In this document: piece after piece, positions 1 through 13,755 of the stretch
Layout of the letters: the number at the start of each line of letters is the position of its first letter
Position numbering within the stretch: position 1 is the first letter of the stretch
Source of the DNA: Chrysopilus asiliformis
Taxonomy: Eukaryota; Arthropoda; Insecta; Diptera; Rhagionidae
Length of the DNA: 64,000 nucleotides
Reading direction: 5' to 3'
NCBI GenBank assembly: GCA_964034945.1
Contig: OZ035961.1
Location: forward strand, 29,551,684 to 29,615,683
Notes under the pieces: generated by a model
The model's database searches: none
Seen by the model: the letters and a program-made list of their open reading frames with translations, nothing else
What the model was told of the DNA's origin: nothing
Position numbers and translations under genes: made by a program

Positions 1-586
1 ATTTTATATTTTTGCATTTTTCCCGACAAGGGTTAGTTGACTTATATATATGAGCCCTCTTATGCATTCGGATAGAAACCGTTAGGGCGACATATGTTGG
101 TGCTGTCATAGAAATTGAAATATCGGTGCTCCAATTTGAAATTAAAATCATAAATTTTCTGATATTTCGAGCACGTAAAGCATTTACAAATGGTGCCACC
201 GTGCGAACATTTTATCTTTTTTCAGTGCGTATAGGGCGCTCGTCATCACCCTTATATCCACTTTTGAATCTCTTCGACAAACGCTTCCTATATATGCAAA
301 TGACACATATATAATGTACGTCGTTCTATACAGTATCTACACAAGGCGAGGAGAAAATTGAAATGAAAATTTGTTTTCACCTAAAATAGGCAAAATACCA
401 AGTGTAGATAAACATGCAGCATACTATCTAGACTTAAAAGATGAAAATTTAGACAAAAAAAATATTACAGCTTTGCATGTGTTTAAAATTTTCAAATATT
501 AGAGACAAAAACGCTTGAAATTGCTTTCATCAATTACATCTTAGATACATATATGTGATAACTAAAAAAGTTATTTGTCATAGTAC
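1..586. other. AT-rich stretch, no gene seen
   Basis: Low-complexity AT-rich DNA with only short chance reading frames. No domain, RNA gene or repeat boundary was recognised. Confidence 0.5.
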
Positions 587-590
587 AGTT

Positions 591-1110
591 GTGTCTATCA
601 AATGCAAAAATTGATAAAAAAAATTTAAGTCACCTTGCAGAAAATGCGAAAAAGCTTTAGTTTCGATATAAAGCCGTAGTTTATATAAAAAATGTCACAC
701 ATTTTAAACAATATGTAATCAGAAAAATCTTTAATTAAAAAGTTTAAGAATTAAAGTATTTTCAAGTTTGCAAATATCGTATTTTGAAATTATTTTTTTT
801 GTTTATATCGGGATCTGCACTTTATTTATAAGAATTTATCGGATTTTGAATTTTACTAACTAAAAGTTAGCGCGATTTTCAATACAAAACCAAAATTTAA
901 ACTTTTAATTAATTTATTTTAATCGTGTTAAATATTATAAATAATAACTTGGCAAATTAAATACATTTCAGGAAATAATGATCACCTAATATAAATTTTC
1001 ATCCGTAGGGTTACTTTTGGCGCAAATATGTTTAAGAGACCTTTCATTTGACGTCATTGGTTTAAATTTCATGTCATATATTTTTATCGGCCTTTGCATT
1101 TGATAGACAC
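591..1110. mobile_element. MITE-like element with inverted ends and AGTT flanks
   Basis: The ends are inverted copies starting GTGTCTATCAAATGCAAA (591 on) and its complement ending at 1110; similarity continues a further ~10 bp imperfectly (AAAATTGATAAAA against GGCCGATAAAA). Both outer flanks read AGTT (587-590 and 1111-1114), which fits a 4-bp target duplication. The ~480-bp interior is AT-rich and has no coding potential. A non-autonomous DNA transposon is inferred; the superfamily is not determined. Confidence 0.5.
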
Positions 1111-1177
1111 AGTTAATGCTTGTCGAAGCAGATCTTAATTACCGTCTTCAGGCTGAAAATCTATCACGTCTTTCAAC

Positions 1178-1720
1178 AAGGACATAACAATTTTGTATTT
1201 TAATAAAAACGCACCCTAAAACTTTTTTTATGATCTGGCAATGCTAAAACGTCAGTCAAGGTTTACATTTTTATCATGATGAAGTTCACGAACGAGCAAT
1301 GTCACACAGCTGGTGAAACAATTGATCTATTGAAGGAGAAGTTCGGTAATCGTGTAATCTCGAGAAATGGTCCGGTCGAATGGCCACCTCGCTCATGCGA
1401 TTTAACGCCGTTGGATTTCTTTTTATGGGGTTATGTTAAGTCGTTGGTTTATGCCAACAACGTTAGAGGAGCTCAGGAACAATATCGAACGCGAAATTGC
1501 CAACGTTCCGGCCGATATGTGTGGACGAATGGTGGAAAATTGGCTCCAAAGAATCAATCAGCAAACGTGCTCGCGGTGGCTACGACATCGAATTTCATAG
1601 TTAAATGTAACATGTCCACTACACCTGGAATAAATTTCAGCCCGATATCTCAAAAAATTTTTGTTTATAGGATAAACTATGGGCCTGTCAATATGCTTAT
1701 TGGCAGACCCGTATGAGAAT
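1178..1720 (+). mobile_element. Internally deleted DD41D mariner-like element, copy 1
   Basis: The left end AAGGACATAACAATTTTGTA starts at about 1179 and matches the left end of the copy at 38,982. The body carries a short N-terminal transposase piece fused directly to the end of the catalytic core. The right terminal repeat seen in the other copy is not recognisable here, so the 3' boundary is approximate and the copy is probably truncated. Confidence 0.65.
1276..1716 (+). pseudogene. DD41D transposase remnant
   Basis: The open frame begins MMKFTNEQ, like the N terminus of a Tc1/mariner transposase, and jumps straight to CHTAGETIDLL, which in the intact relative at 59,569 lies next to the second catalytic aspartate. 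The third-aspartate block WPPRSCDLTPLDFFLWGY is present. Both helix-turn-helix motifs, the first and second aspartates and the intervening core are missing. Compared with the 39-kb copy it also lacks about 8 bp after YAN, which shifts the frame and scrambles the C terminus. It cannot encode an active enzyme. Confidence 0.75.
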
Positions 1721-4770
<3,050 letters not shown>

Positions 4771-4817
4771 TAATTGTGATGGAATGTGATGGATTGTTCG
4801 ACCCGAACGTTTTTAAA

Positions 4818-4877
4818 TAGGATAAGTGGGACCCGTAAAACGGTCCTGTGAGATCCCACTTATCCAGGTTCGACTGT
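4818..4877. repeat. Hairpin with TIR-like sequence
   Basis: GGATAAGTGGGA (4820-4831) is mirrored by TCCCACTTATCC (4854-4865), with further partial pairing inside. Read on the minus strand it continues from CAGTCGAACCT, a CAG-start resembling pogo/Tigger-type ends. It may be one end of a dead DNA transposon; the other end was not found. Confidence 0.4.
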
Positions 4878-7800
4878 ATTTTTAATACAAATAACTCTTA
4901 AACAATAGTCAAGTTTTACCTTTAGAATTCCGATTTTCCTTTCAACTAAAAGGTTCAAACACACATACAATGAAAATGGATTCAATAGAATCTAAGTCTT
5001 TTTTTTTGTCACTCGCTTACTTATGTCACATCGTCGAGTAACCGAGATTCTATGTGATTTCGACTTTTTTTTACTAGTTGTAGGATTATTTTTCCTTTCC
5101 CACGCCATTTTCGAAATCACCTAAGGCTGAGCAATAGGTTACCCAATAAATATAGGCATCTATTAGATAATAATAGGGTTCACAAATACGTTGAAGTGTA
5201 GCATGATGAACTCAACGCCCAAGATTTTCGGTTAATATAGAAAAGTCTATGAAACATAAAAGGTATCGGTTTGAAACCATTTTATGTACACAAAGCCCCA
5301 GGTCTGATCAACTGAAGAGACACAAAATTAACTGAGCAATTTTATCGACCATTTTATTAAAGGAAAAAGGACTGCGAAGACTCCTTATTCTTTTTAAAGA
5401 ACAGCAAAAGTATATTGGATTGATAGCAATGATTTCAAGATGCATGCTTTTTTCTTAGTATGTGTTAATATTGAATTCATATATATATATGGTAACTTTT
5501 TTTTTTGTATATCCTTAAATGTAGAAGATTTATATATGTAGCCGTATGAATGTAAGCTTCTGGTTAAAAGTATGATCCTACTGGGCAATGCTGGATATAA
5601 GAAAATAACCTTTAAAAAAGGCAAAAAAAAAAAGGTTTTGTTTGAGCATTTTCAGATTTTTCGGTTAATTTAGCATCCTTTTGTGTTAAGGATTCGAAAG
5701 GAAAAACAAAAATTATTCTATTTGTCAAGGGATTTTATCCTTTAGTTTTCTTTCCTCTCCACCCTAAAGATTTTCTTCATTCGGGAAAAACAGTATCTAA
5801 ATCGTTTGCCTCACCTATCTTCAAATTATATTGTTTCTGTTTGTTATAAGCAGTTTTTCTCGAATTTCAACTTTTTTATATGGAAACAGAAAAAAGGTTT
5901 TATCTTATAGACATTTTTTTCTTTACGATCAATTCCTCTGCTTGATCGGATTTTTTATTGCTTGCCCTGAAATAAAAATAATAAAAATCATACATAGGTA
6001 CACACGGTTAAAATGAAAAGAAAACTATAGACACATACAGAAAAAAAAACAGACAACTGTTTGACAATGGGCTTGTCTTTATTGGATTTTTATGGTGATT
6101 TTGATTTTCTTTAAACGACTTCTATTTCGATATCAGACAAATGCTGATTTGATCAAACTGGAAAAATAATGCAAACATTAAATTAACTTGAGTCTATTTA
6201 GTTTGGGATATATCGAAACGATTTCCCAATTTGGTAATTTATTTTAACATCAATGAAAATTACGGAGATTTTTTTTTCTGAAATTTACTGAAAATATTTC
6301 GCAGAAAATTGGAATTTGGTCTGAAGTTCTCAAATAGGGTATTTATCGATTGTCTCATGGTAACTGTAGGTTTTCTTATATATATATATATTTTTGTCAA
6401 GAGATACTCAATATTTTTTTAAATTATTATTAACTATTTGTCAAGAAAGCCAAAGGTATCTCCATAACCCGAATATAAAAAATATCAGCAATTTTAATAT
6501 AATTAAATTTTTTGAATTAAATTCTTTTTTCAATATCTTTGTTCAGTGGAATAACTATCTTATATTAAATTCAGTACATATCCAACCTATTTTCTTTAAA
6601 TGCGACCACGAAAGGGTCATGTTTGAAGACAATCAACAACACCAACAAGTTTAACAAATTCTAATAGAAAAAAGGGAAAATTCTTTTGTTCATTTTCAAA
6701 TTTCCGGTTAATTATCTAAATGAGTTTTCTGTCTACGACTGTATTTGGTCTTAAGAAAACCACACAAAAATCAGGTAAACTTGCTCCACAGAACTAAACT
6801 CAGCAAGACTAAATTCACGGGGGTGAATGTCAGTCTCTATACTTGCAGACGGACACAAAGGGAGGTTGAACTGGCAGCTCTAATAGTACCAGAGACATGT
6901 TAGATAACAATTCGATGGAAGCATCAGTATGGTAACAGCTATTCCAGTCCCATTTTCGTTGCCCTTAATTAATTTATCTGTAAGGGTGTAAAAGTGCCAT
7001 TAGGTGAACAGGCAAGCAAGCAAGCAAGGATGTGAGGGCAAAGAGAAGCTACTAAATAAGCGTGAAGAGGAATTGGATTTTAGCCAACGCCAAAGATCTC
7101 ATTCTTTACGATTTAGACAGGTATTATACACTCTACGAATGTGTAGTTATCAAAATCGGAAGGAGACGACGGAAGCATTTTGGCTTCCAATATATATAGG
7201 ATTGTATGGGTGTGTCTACACACAACTAAAGCTATCTATTATATCAATTTTCGTAGCCATTCAAGTAGTTTAAATGAAGTTTTCTTTTCTTTTTACACAG
7301 TACTTCACCAAGCATAAGATGTGATGCTCCTAAGCATACTATCTTCGTAATGGCACAGGTATTTGCTAACTCTAACCTATTTTCATTTATGTGTATTCCG
7401 TAGATACAGCTGTTGGTTTCGTAACAATAAACATTCGATATATGTAGGTATGTGTACAAAGCTTGCTGATTTCAATTCAAATGAACCAAATTTTGTTCTC
7501 CTCATTAATCTTTAGGATGAAGATTCGTTTTTAGCTGTAATTGATATTTGATACCTTTCTATGTTTGATTCTTTCGTGCATTTGTTAAATGATGATTTAG
7601 GTGCAATAATTTCGAAATTTCTATGGAAAATGTATTATTGGTCGTCTATAAAAGTGATGTAGAAAATTCTTTTTCAGTCATCTATTTATTTATGGTACTA
7701 CATCCTACACGCAGAGAAAAATTACTAAATCTAGGTACTTTATAATGGACTATAACTAAAATAGTTAATGTCAATGACAAAAATAGTCAAAATCGACTAT

Positions 7801-8296
7801 TTTTATCATAAATTTAACAACTTAGTAGTAAAATTTACTATTCTGTAGTTAAATTGACTATATTTGTGATTGAAATTAACCCATTCGGTATTTTGATGCC
7901 ATATGGCAACGCAGTTAAAAATTTGAATTGACTTATTATTTATTTATTTTCAACACTCTATTCTCATTCAGTGCTCCTTTAAGTGCATTTGTGACCCAAT
8001 TTTGATTTTTTGAGTAAAAAGCTGGACTACAGTAGACGTACATATTTGTAAAAAATAAAAAATTTTAATTTTTTTTTGTTTTAAATGAATACTAATAGCT
8101 TAAACATCATTCATTTGTATAGAGAGAATTTTTAACACCCATAGAAAAAAACATGTACCGAACGGGTTAACATTTTAATTATGCTCCCGATTCCTATTTT
8201 TTCGGCGCATAACTGGGTCTGAATCTCCTCAATTGAGATTTTGTAGGTATGTTTAGTCGATGCTATTTATAATCTTTATGATATTTCATAGCATAT
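4878..8296. other. AT-rich intergenic stretch, no gene recognised
   Basis: No coding region is supported. One local structure is a 26-bp hairpin at 7779-7804 (arms AAAAATAGTC and GACTATTTTT) in a stretch rich in TAGTNAAATT-type motifs (7730-7900), preceded by CACGCAGAGAAAAA at about 7709, which resembles a common insect MITE end. Confidence 0.4.
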
Positions 8297-8640
8297 CGTT
8301 TGTAACGCATAGAACCAATCGCCGGATACAAAAATGAACTACAAAAGGGTGTTTGGGATGACAAAAGGTTTTGATTTCCGTATGTCCGTCCGTCTGTCTG
8401 TCTGTCCATCTACTAGAGACAGACTATAGTAGACCATAGTTTTGTCTAGTTGCGTTTGTCCTAAATGGCAAGGCTAAGTTCTTGAACGGGCAAAAACGGA
8501 CCATTCCTTCCTGTCTCTCCCATACAAACGAAACAGTTTTTTTTACCATTTTCTCGAAAACGGTGAGTCGTTTTGAATAATTTATGATGACAAAATGTGT
8601 TTAGAATATAATTCAACTAATATAATTCAACTCACTGAAG
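8297..8640 (-). repeat. GTCY-microsatellite repeat (family A), degenerate copy
   Basis: It contains GTCCGTCCGTCTGTCTGTC, then a block close to GCAAGGCTAAGTTC and an ATTTTCTCGAAAACGGTGAG block. These occur in the same order in the other family A copies, most closely the one at 38.4 kb. No protein is encoded. Confidence 0.6.
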
Positions 8641-8798
8641 TCAAAAAACTTTTTCCATCAAAAAATGCGAAAAAAAACGAAAAAGAGGACAAAGAGGACC
8701 CATGGATGGTTTCAATAAAAACAAAATGCTTGTCTCATATTTTTTAACATTGTTTCTCATATGTAAGAGTTAAACCTCGCGAGGTTTACTTGTTAGTG

Positions 8799-9242
8799 CA
8801 GTGGTTCTCAACCTTTTTTTCTTCATGGCTTCAGTTTTAGAAATCTAGAATTCTAACAGGCTCGGCTTCTAATTCGTTGATGAAAATATTTTTTGGGTGT
8901 GGTAGATATTTTAAAGACGTTATTGGGTTAACGCATTTTATCTTGCGACTTTATTTTTTTAGAATTTTCCCAGCAACGCATTTTTCTTAAGAAGTTTTAC
9001 AATAACCTTATAGCTCTATAGGCCACAGTCGAAGAAAGGGGTACCTGAACCTTTTGTAACTTTGAATTATGAAATATCTGATTGCGACACAAAAATGTTT
9101 GGGAACCACCACTTTAACCAACAATTATAATCGATCAAAGTGAAATTTTTCTACAAAATTGCTTAAAAATAATTTTATAGCGCTCATCGCTAGAAAATAT
9201 TTAGCGGCCAGCAAAGAACTACTCATCGATCGGGAGACACTG
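8799..9242. mobile_element. hAT-type MITE
   Basis: The left end CAGTGGTTCTCAACCTTTTT is typical of hAT terminal repeats. The right end is GGGAGACACTG, whose complement CAGTGTCTCCC pairs with it. The 8-bp flanks are TGTTAGTG (8791-8798) and CTTTAGTG (9243-9250), 6 of 8 identical, as expected for an aged hAT target duplication. There is no coding capacity. An 18-bp perfect palindrome (8771-8788, core CCTCGCGAGG) lies just outside the left end. Confidence 0.6.
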
Positions 9243-10816
9243 CTTTAGTGAAAATGACTACGTTTGTCGAAAATGTATAAAACTTCTTTCACTCACTTAA
9301 CATTCGTTTGATCATATCTTATATTAAAATACTTTATTTACTGAAGCCTTAAATTTTACTTGAAAAAATACGTGATATTTTCTAACGTTTTGAGTAAAGA
9401 ATATTTTTTCAACATTTTAAAGTATTAAAATATTGCCAAAAATATATATAAAAGTTGTTTTAAAGCTTCATCTATCCTTTCATCTATCCAATATACAATT
9501 TGTACGCATATTTTTTTTCCTTGTTTGGATCAAAAGAAATCCATCATTCAATGTAGAATGGAATGAAATATTATTGGCTGGATAACATATTACATCTTTT
9601 CTATTGATAAAACGCGCTTCAATCTCGTACGGTAAAAAAGTTGATATGGATAGGCGGGTAGAGGACACTTGACTACAAGGGAAGTTTATTGAGAAAAGAA
9701 ATTCCTACAGGTAAACTATATATCAATGCATATTAGCAATATGTGTGTATATAAAAGCCCGAAAAAAACAGACAGGTGAAATTACAGATATGATACAAGT
9801 TGCTCTCCAAGTTTTTCTCCACATATATAAGTATAGATAAGAAACGGTACGGATATGTAGTTAGAGCAACACATCTAAAACCACATACACTTGAAAAGAC
9901 TTGTAAAAGGAGGTTGTTTGTTATCTGCTTCGTTGTCGACATTATTAAATTTTTTTTTATATATAAGTAAAGTCCTGTGAATGGTTTTTGTGGAGCCCTT
10001 ATAGGCGTTATATCGTTTATACACATTGGTGTTCTTATTCAATTATCTTGGTCCTATTTACCTTTATTCTTTAAGGATCTACTTGGTACCATATATACAT
10101 ATGTTTTTAACACAGGTAAGAATTCTATAACAACATGGCATCTTTAAAACATAGTCCTTTCTTTTGTATTAAACTGTGTTATAATTTCATTTGAAGTGGG
10201 TACTCAGTGCGGATACGTATTGTTTGTCAGATAACTTGACATGTCCTATACCATTCCATCTATATAAAATGAAATTAGCCTTGTCAAGTTCATAAATACC
10301 TTTTTGTAATAATGTCCTTCAAAAGTGTCTCGAAAATTAAAAGATGTACTCAATTACGAGAAAAGCCCTGAAGTAATTTCATAGGATAACTTTTAACTTT
10401 TAGTACCTATATAAGGTATGGACGTAAACATTTTATAAAACCCATTTTAATAAATTAAGTTTCTTAGGGATATTAGTCAAATATATAAATTTATATATAT
10501 AATTGTGCAGATGTAGAGATCTTGGGGAACTTTTATTAGTTTAATCGTTTGACATGTGTTCATTTCATTTTATTCATTTAATATTTATAAAATCTATTAT
10601 TGGCAATAAAAAAAACCTTTAACCAAAGAAATTTCTTAAGCAATTCTTAAAATTTCACTATTGTGAAATTAACAACCCTATTTTGGCGACTGTTAGTGAC
10701 TGATGACTAGTCACAACTTGGTCAGAGAAGCCTCAAATTCTATGGAATTATGACCTGTGACCAGGGTTCCTAGATTTCAGGCGGAAAAAATGAGGACAGC
10801 ATTTTTTTTAAATAAC
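9243..10816. other. AT-rich intergenic stretch, no gene recognised
   Basis: Short frames only, with no domain or repeat boundary recognised. It ends at the target site of the LTR retrotransposon. Confidence 0.4.
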
Positions 10817-10820
10817 GTTT
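10817..10820. other. Target-site duplication GTTT, left
   Basis: GTTT abuts the outer edge of the left LTR and is repeated at 22,109-22,112 beyond the right LTR. This marks an undisturbed insertion. Confidence 0.8.
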
Positions 10821-13006
10821 TGTTATAAATGTCCTTCACCGGTTTATTTCTCGTCTGGGCAAAGGACACACAACAGACTTTGGGACACGCTTACCGCGAT
10901 GACGCGGACGTCCCGAGCCTGCTCCAATTGCCCCCGCGGTCGGCATGCTGGTGGTTCCAGGCCTTCGCTCATCGGATTGGGGTGGTTCTTACCACGGGTC
11001 GAATTGGAATTAATAACTTTTACATGCCTTTATTCATCAAAAAAAAACTAAAGAACCGAAAAAAAACTACTGAAACATTTGCTCGGGAGATCATATTTTT
11101 AACTAATTCCTCGAGCCATCTCTTCTCCCAATTCCCCCGTCATCCTCCATCATCGGGACACTTCGTTGATCCCCCCCTTCTATTGAACAGAAATCAAAAC
11201 ATTTTCAAATCCATCTTGTGGTCGACGAATTTTTCTCCCTTCATAGCAAATGGCAAAACGAAACTGAAACCGGAACTCAAGTCGACCCTAGCGAACTCAA
11301 AAAGAAAACACACCAGAAAAAAACTTCACTCATAATCTTTCAAAACAAATTTCGTGATCCTTTATTTTTCTCTTCCTAAAACACAGGCCAGTTTATTTTG
11401 GTATAATCTTTTTAATTTTTCTGATCAAATAAAAATTGACACAATTTCATTTTGTAAAAATTGAAGAGATCTATTAACGTTCGAAATTATAGCGCTATAA
11501 AAAAAAATTTACAATTTATCGAAAAAAAAAGGAATCGAACAATTCTCGACACAAAAAACTTAATTGAGTAAATCAAATCAAAAAGAAAAATATTAAATCC
11601 GCAAACGACACGAATTTACGCATCAATCTACCAGAATCAAAGCTTTTTTAGCACGTATTTCGCGATCCACAAAACTTTTAGTAAAGGGTTCTGAACTCCC
11701 CTGTTTAATTTGCATAAATGCAGGCGGTTTGTTTTTTTTTTCGTTGGGGATCGTTCAGAAGGATCTCAACCAACCCTTTTTTACTAATTTCGGAAAATCA
11801 CTCTACGCACCAATTATTTGAAATTAAAATTGCTCAAACAAAATTTACTTACAGTTTGATCTGCTGTTTTTCCTCGCCGCTCCTGTGCACATGAGAGACG
11901 ATGATTGGCTAAAAAGATTTTATCTTGCAAAATTGTTGACGCAGAAAGATTTCCGTAAAAGAAAAAAGAAATTCAAACACTCGCTAATAGTATGACGAAC
12001 GACGACAAAAAAAAAGCGTTGACTTTACAAAAAAAAAACTAATACTAAAATGACCAAACAAGTTAAAAATTGCTAGTAAAGATTTCTGGAGCCTCAGTGA
12101 ATCCTTCCTTCGTGTGATGGAAAATCTTAGAACATCTGATTATCACGTCGCCTTGTGGTGATATCGAATCGACAATATGTGAAAAAAGAAAACTGGAACC
12201 GAGTGCGCATCCGGGAAAACGATCGCAGAAGTATTGAATTTTCCGGTATAAATTCTGCTCGGTGACTGGAAAATCTTTAAAAATTCGACGGTGTTCAACT
12301 TAGAACGGCTGCCCTGCCCTTGCAGCAACTTTCTCGTCGAGATTATTGGATTCTGCGTCTTTTCCAGGATTTTCTTCCAACTATCACTTAATCCACATGT
12401 GATATTACACCCGATCTTCCCCTCACAATGATCTCACAGATTCTAAATCAAACAAAACGAGACATTAATACACGTTTTCCGAGGAAGTTTGTCGGCCTTA
12501 CCGTGAACGAAATTTTTCCACTAAACTATTTAATTTTCCGGGCTTTTCATCAAGCGTCCGGATTTCCACTTTTTTAAACTAAGTGATAGAAACTGGCAAA
12601 ATTTTGCCTAAACTAAATTTAATCAAATCGAATCGAAGCTAACTGCCTCAGATTTCTATACTAGACTGATCTCTAAAAAAATTCTAGAAAAGTTGATTTG
12701 CGTTTAACAAATTCGATCGATACCGGTAGTTATTTGTTACAGGTCTCTTTTGAAAACTATTCGCTCGGCCAGTAAACGGAATTTTTTCTTTACTTCTTTT
12801 AAACAGACCTAAAGCGAAACAAAAATTCTGTAAAACAATAACCCAAAAAAAAATCTCGGTTGTTCGTTTTAAATGGACAGTGCATTTTGTATAGGACAAT
12901 AACTTTTTGGAAATGCGAAAAAAAATGAAATGTACTACCAGCCCTTCTGTTAGCGGAATTCAAAGAAAGTTATATCTTATGCTAAAATTAACCATGCCAC
13001 ATAACA
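10821..13006 (-). repeat. 3' LTR (left copy)
   Basis: It begins TGTTAT and ends ATAACA on either strand, the usual TG...CA ends with a 6-bp inverted repeat. It is a direct repeat of 19,924-22,108. Minus-strand AATAAA signals lie at 11,034-11,029 and about 11,366-11,361, candidates for the RNA 3' end. On the + strand, antisense to the element, a 168-codon frame runs 10,829-11,335 and is duplicated in the other LTR; it has no recognised domain. Confidence 0.95.
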
Positions 13007-13755
13007 GGGCAAAATCAATAGAGTTTTCCCCGAAATCGAGATTGATTTTGAAAAAAATTCAATGTGGCAACTCTGAAATTAACTACCTACTAGTAAAATA
13101 TGACAAACATTCCAAATAACTTCCAATAAACAAACTACCCTAAAACTAACAAACACTAAGATGAATTGTCACTTTCGCGAATCAAAGAATTTACCAAGTC
13201 CTTGATAATAAAGTTTATCTTTCTCATAGCTAAGTTGACAAAAAAAAACTCGACGTTTCCTCCAAAAGCTTCATGTAGCGGACTAAAGGGTATCGTCGCA
13301 ATCCAGATCCACCCTCTCGCTCAAAAAAAATTGATGACAATAAAAAGGTAAATAAATCGACATACGAGGTACATACATTTGCCACTGTCGCTGATATGTT
13401 AAGGTCCTGATTTTGAAGTTTAACCATGAAACGGTCGCGGTCACAAGGGGGTTAAGTATATTATTCAATGTATGAAAGAGGAAAATACTTCATCCAGATT
13501 CTCCAGGCATCCATGGGGCAAGTCCCACCGAGGAAGAAAAGTTAATCTCTCCCAAGGGATTTGGACTGATAACGGACGTGAATCTCGTTAGAGATCGGGC
13601 ATTCGACAGACAGACCACCCACTTTGGACGTCTAGGTAAATATAGGTTCTGCAAACGTGGGGCACGACCACGCCTGAGATCCGAGGTCTCATGCTTTCAA
13701 ATAAACTTAGCCGGGCCTTGTAAAAATCTTGCAGCTAGAATCAAAACAAAATTTA
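13007..13755 (-). other. Region between pol and 3' LTR
   Basis: No env-like reading frame is present. A polypurine tract would be expected directly at 13,007 on the minus strand, but the adjacent minus-strand sequence ends TTGATTTTGCCC. The nearest purine run, GGGGAAAA (13,031-13,024), sits in the loop of a 9-bp stem (13,011-13,019 with 13,041-13,049). Confidence 0.6.

Noticed and set aside
4866..4880. GGTTCGACTGT as a tRNA B-box
   Set aside because: No A-box or cloverleaf around it; it belongs to the hairpin/TIR-like sequence.
13007..13755. Possible env or extra gene downstream of pol
   Set aside because: Only 60-70-codon overlapping frames, with no signal peptide, glycoprotein or other domain features.
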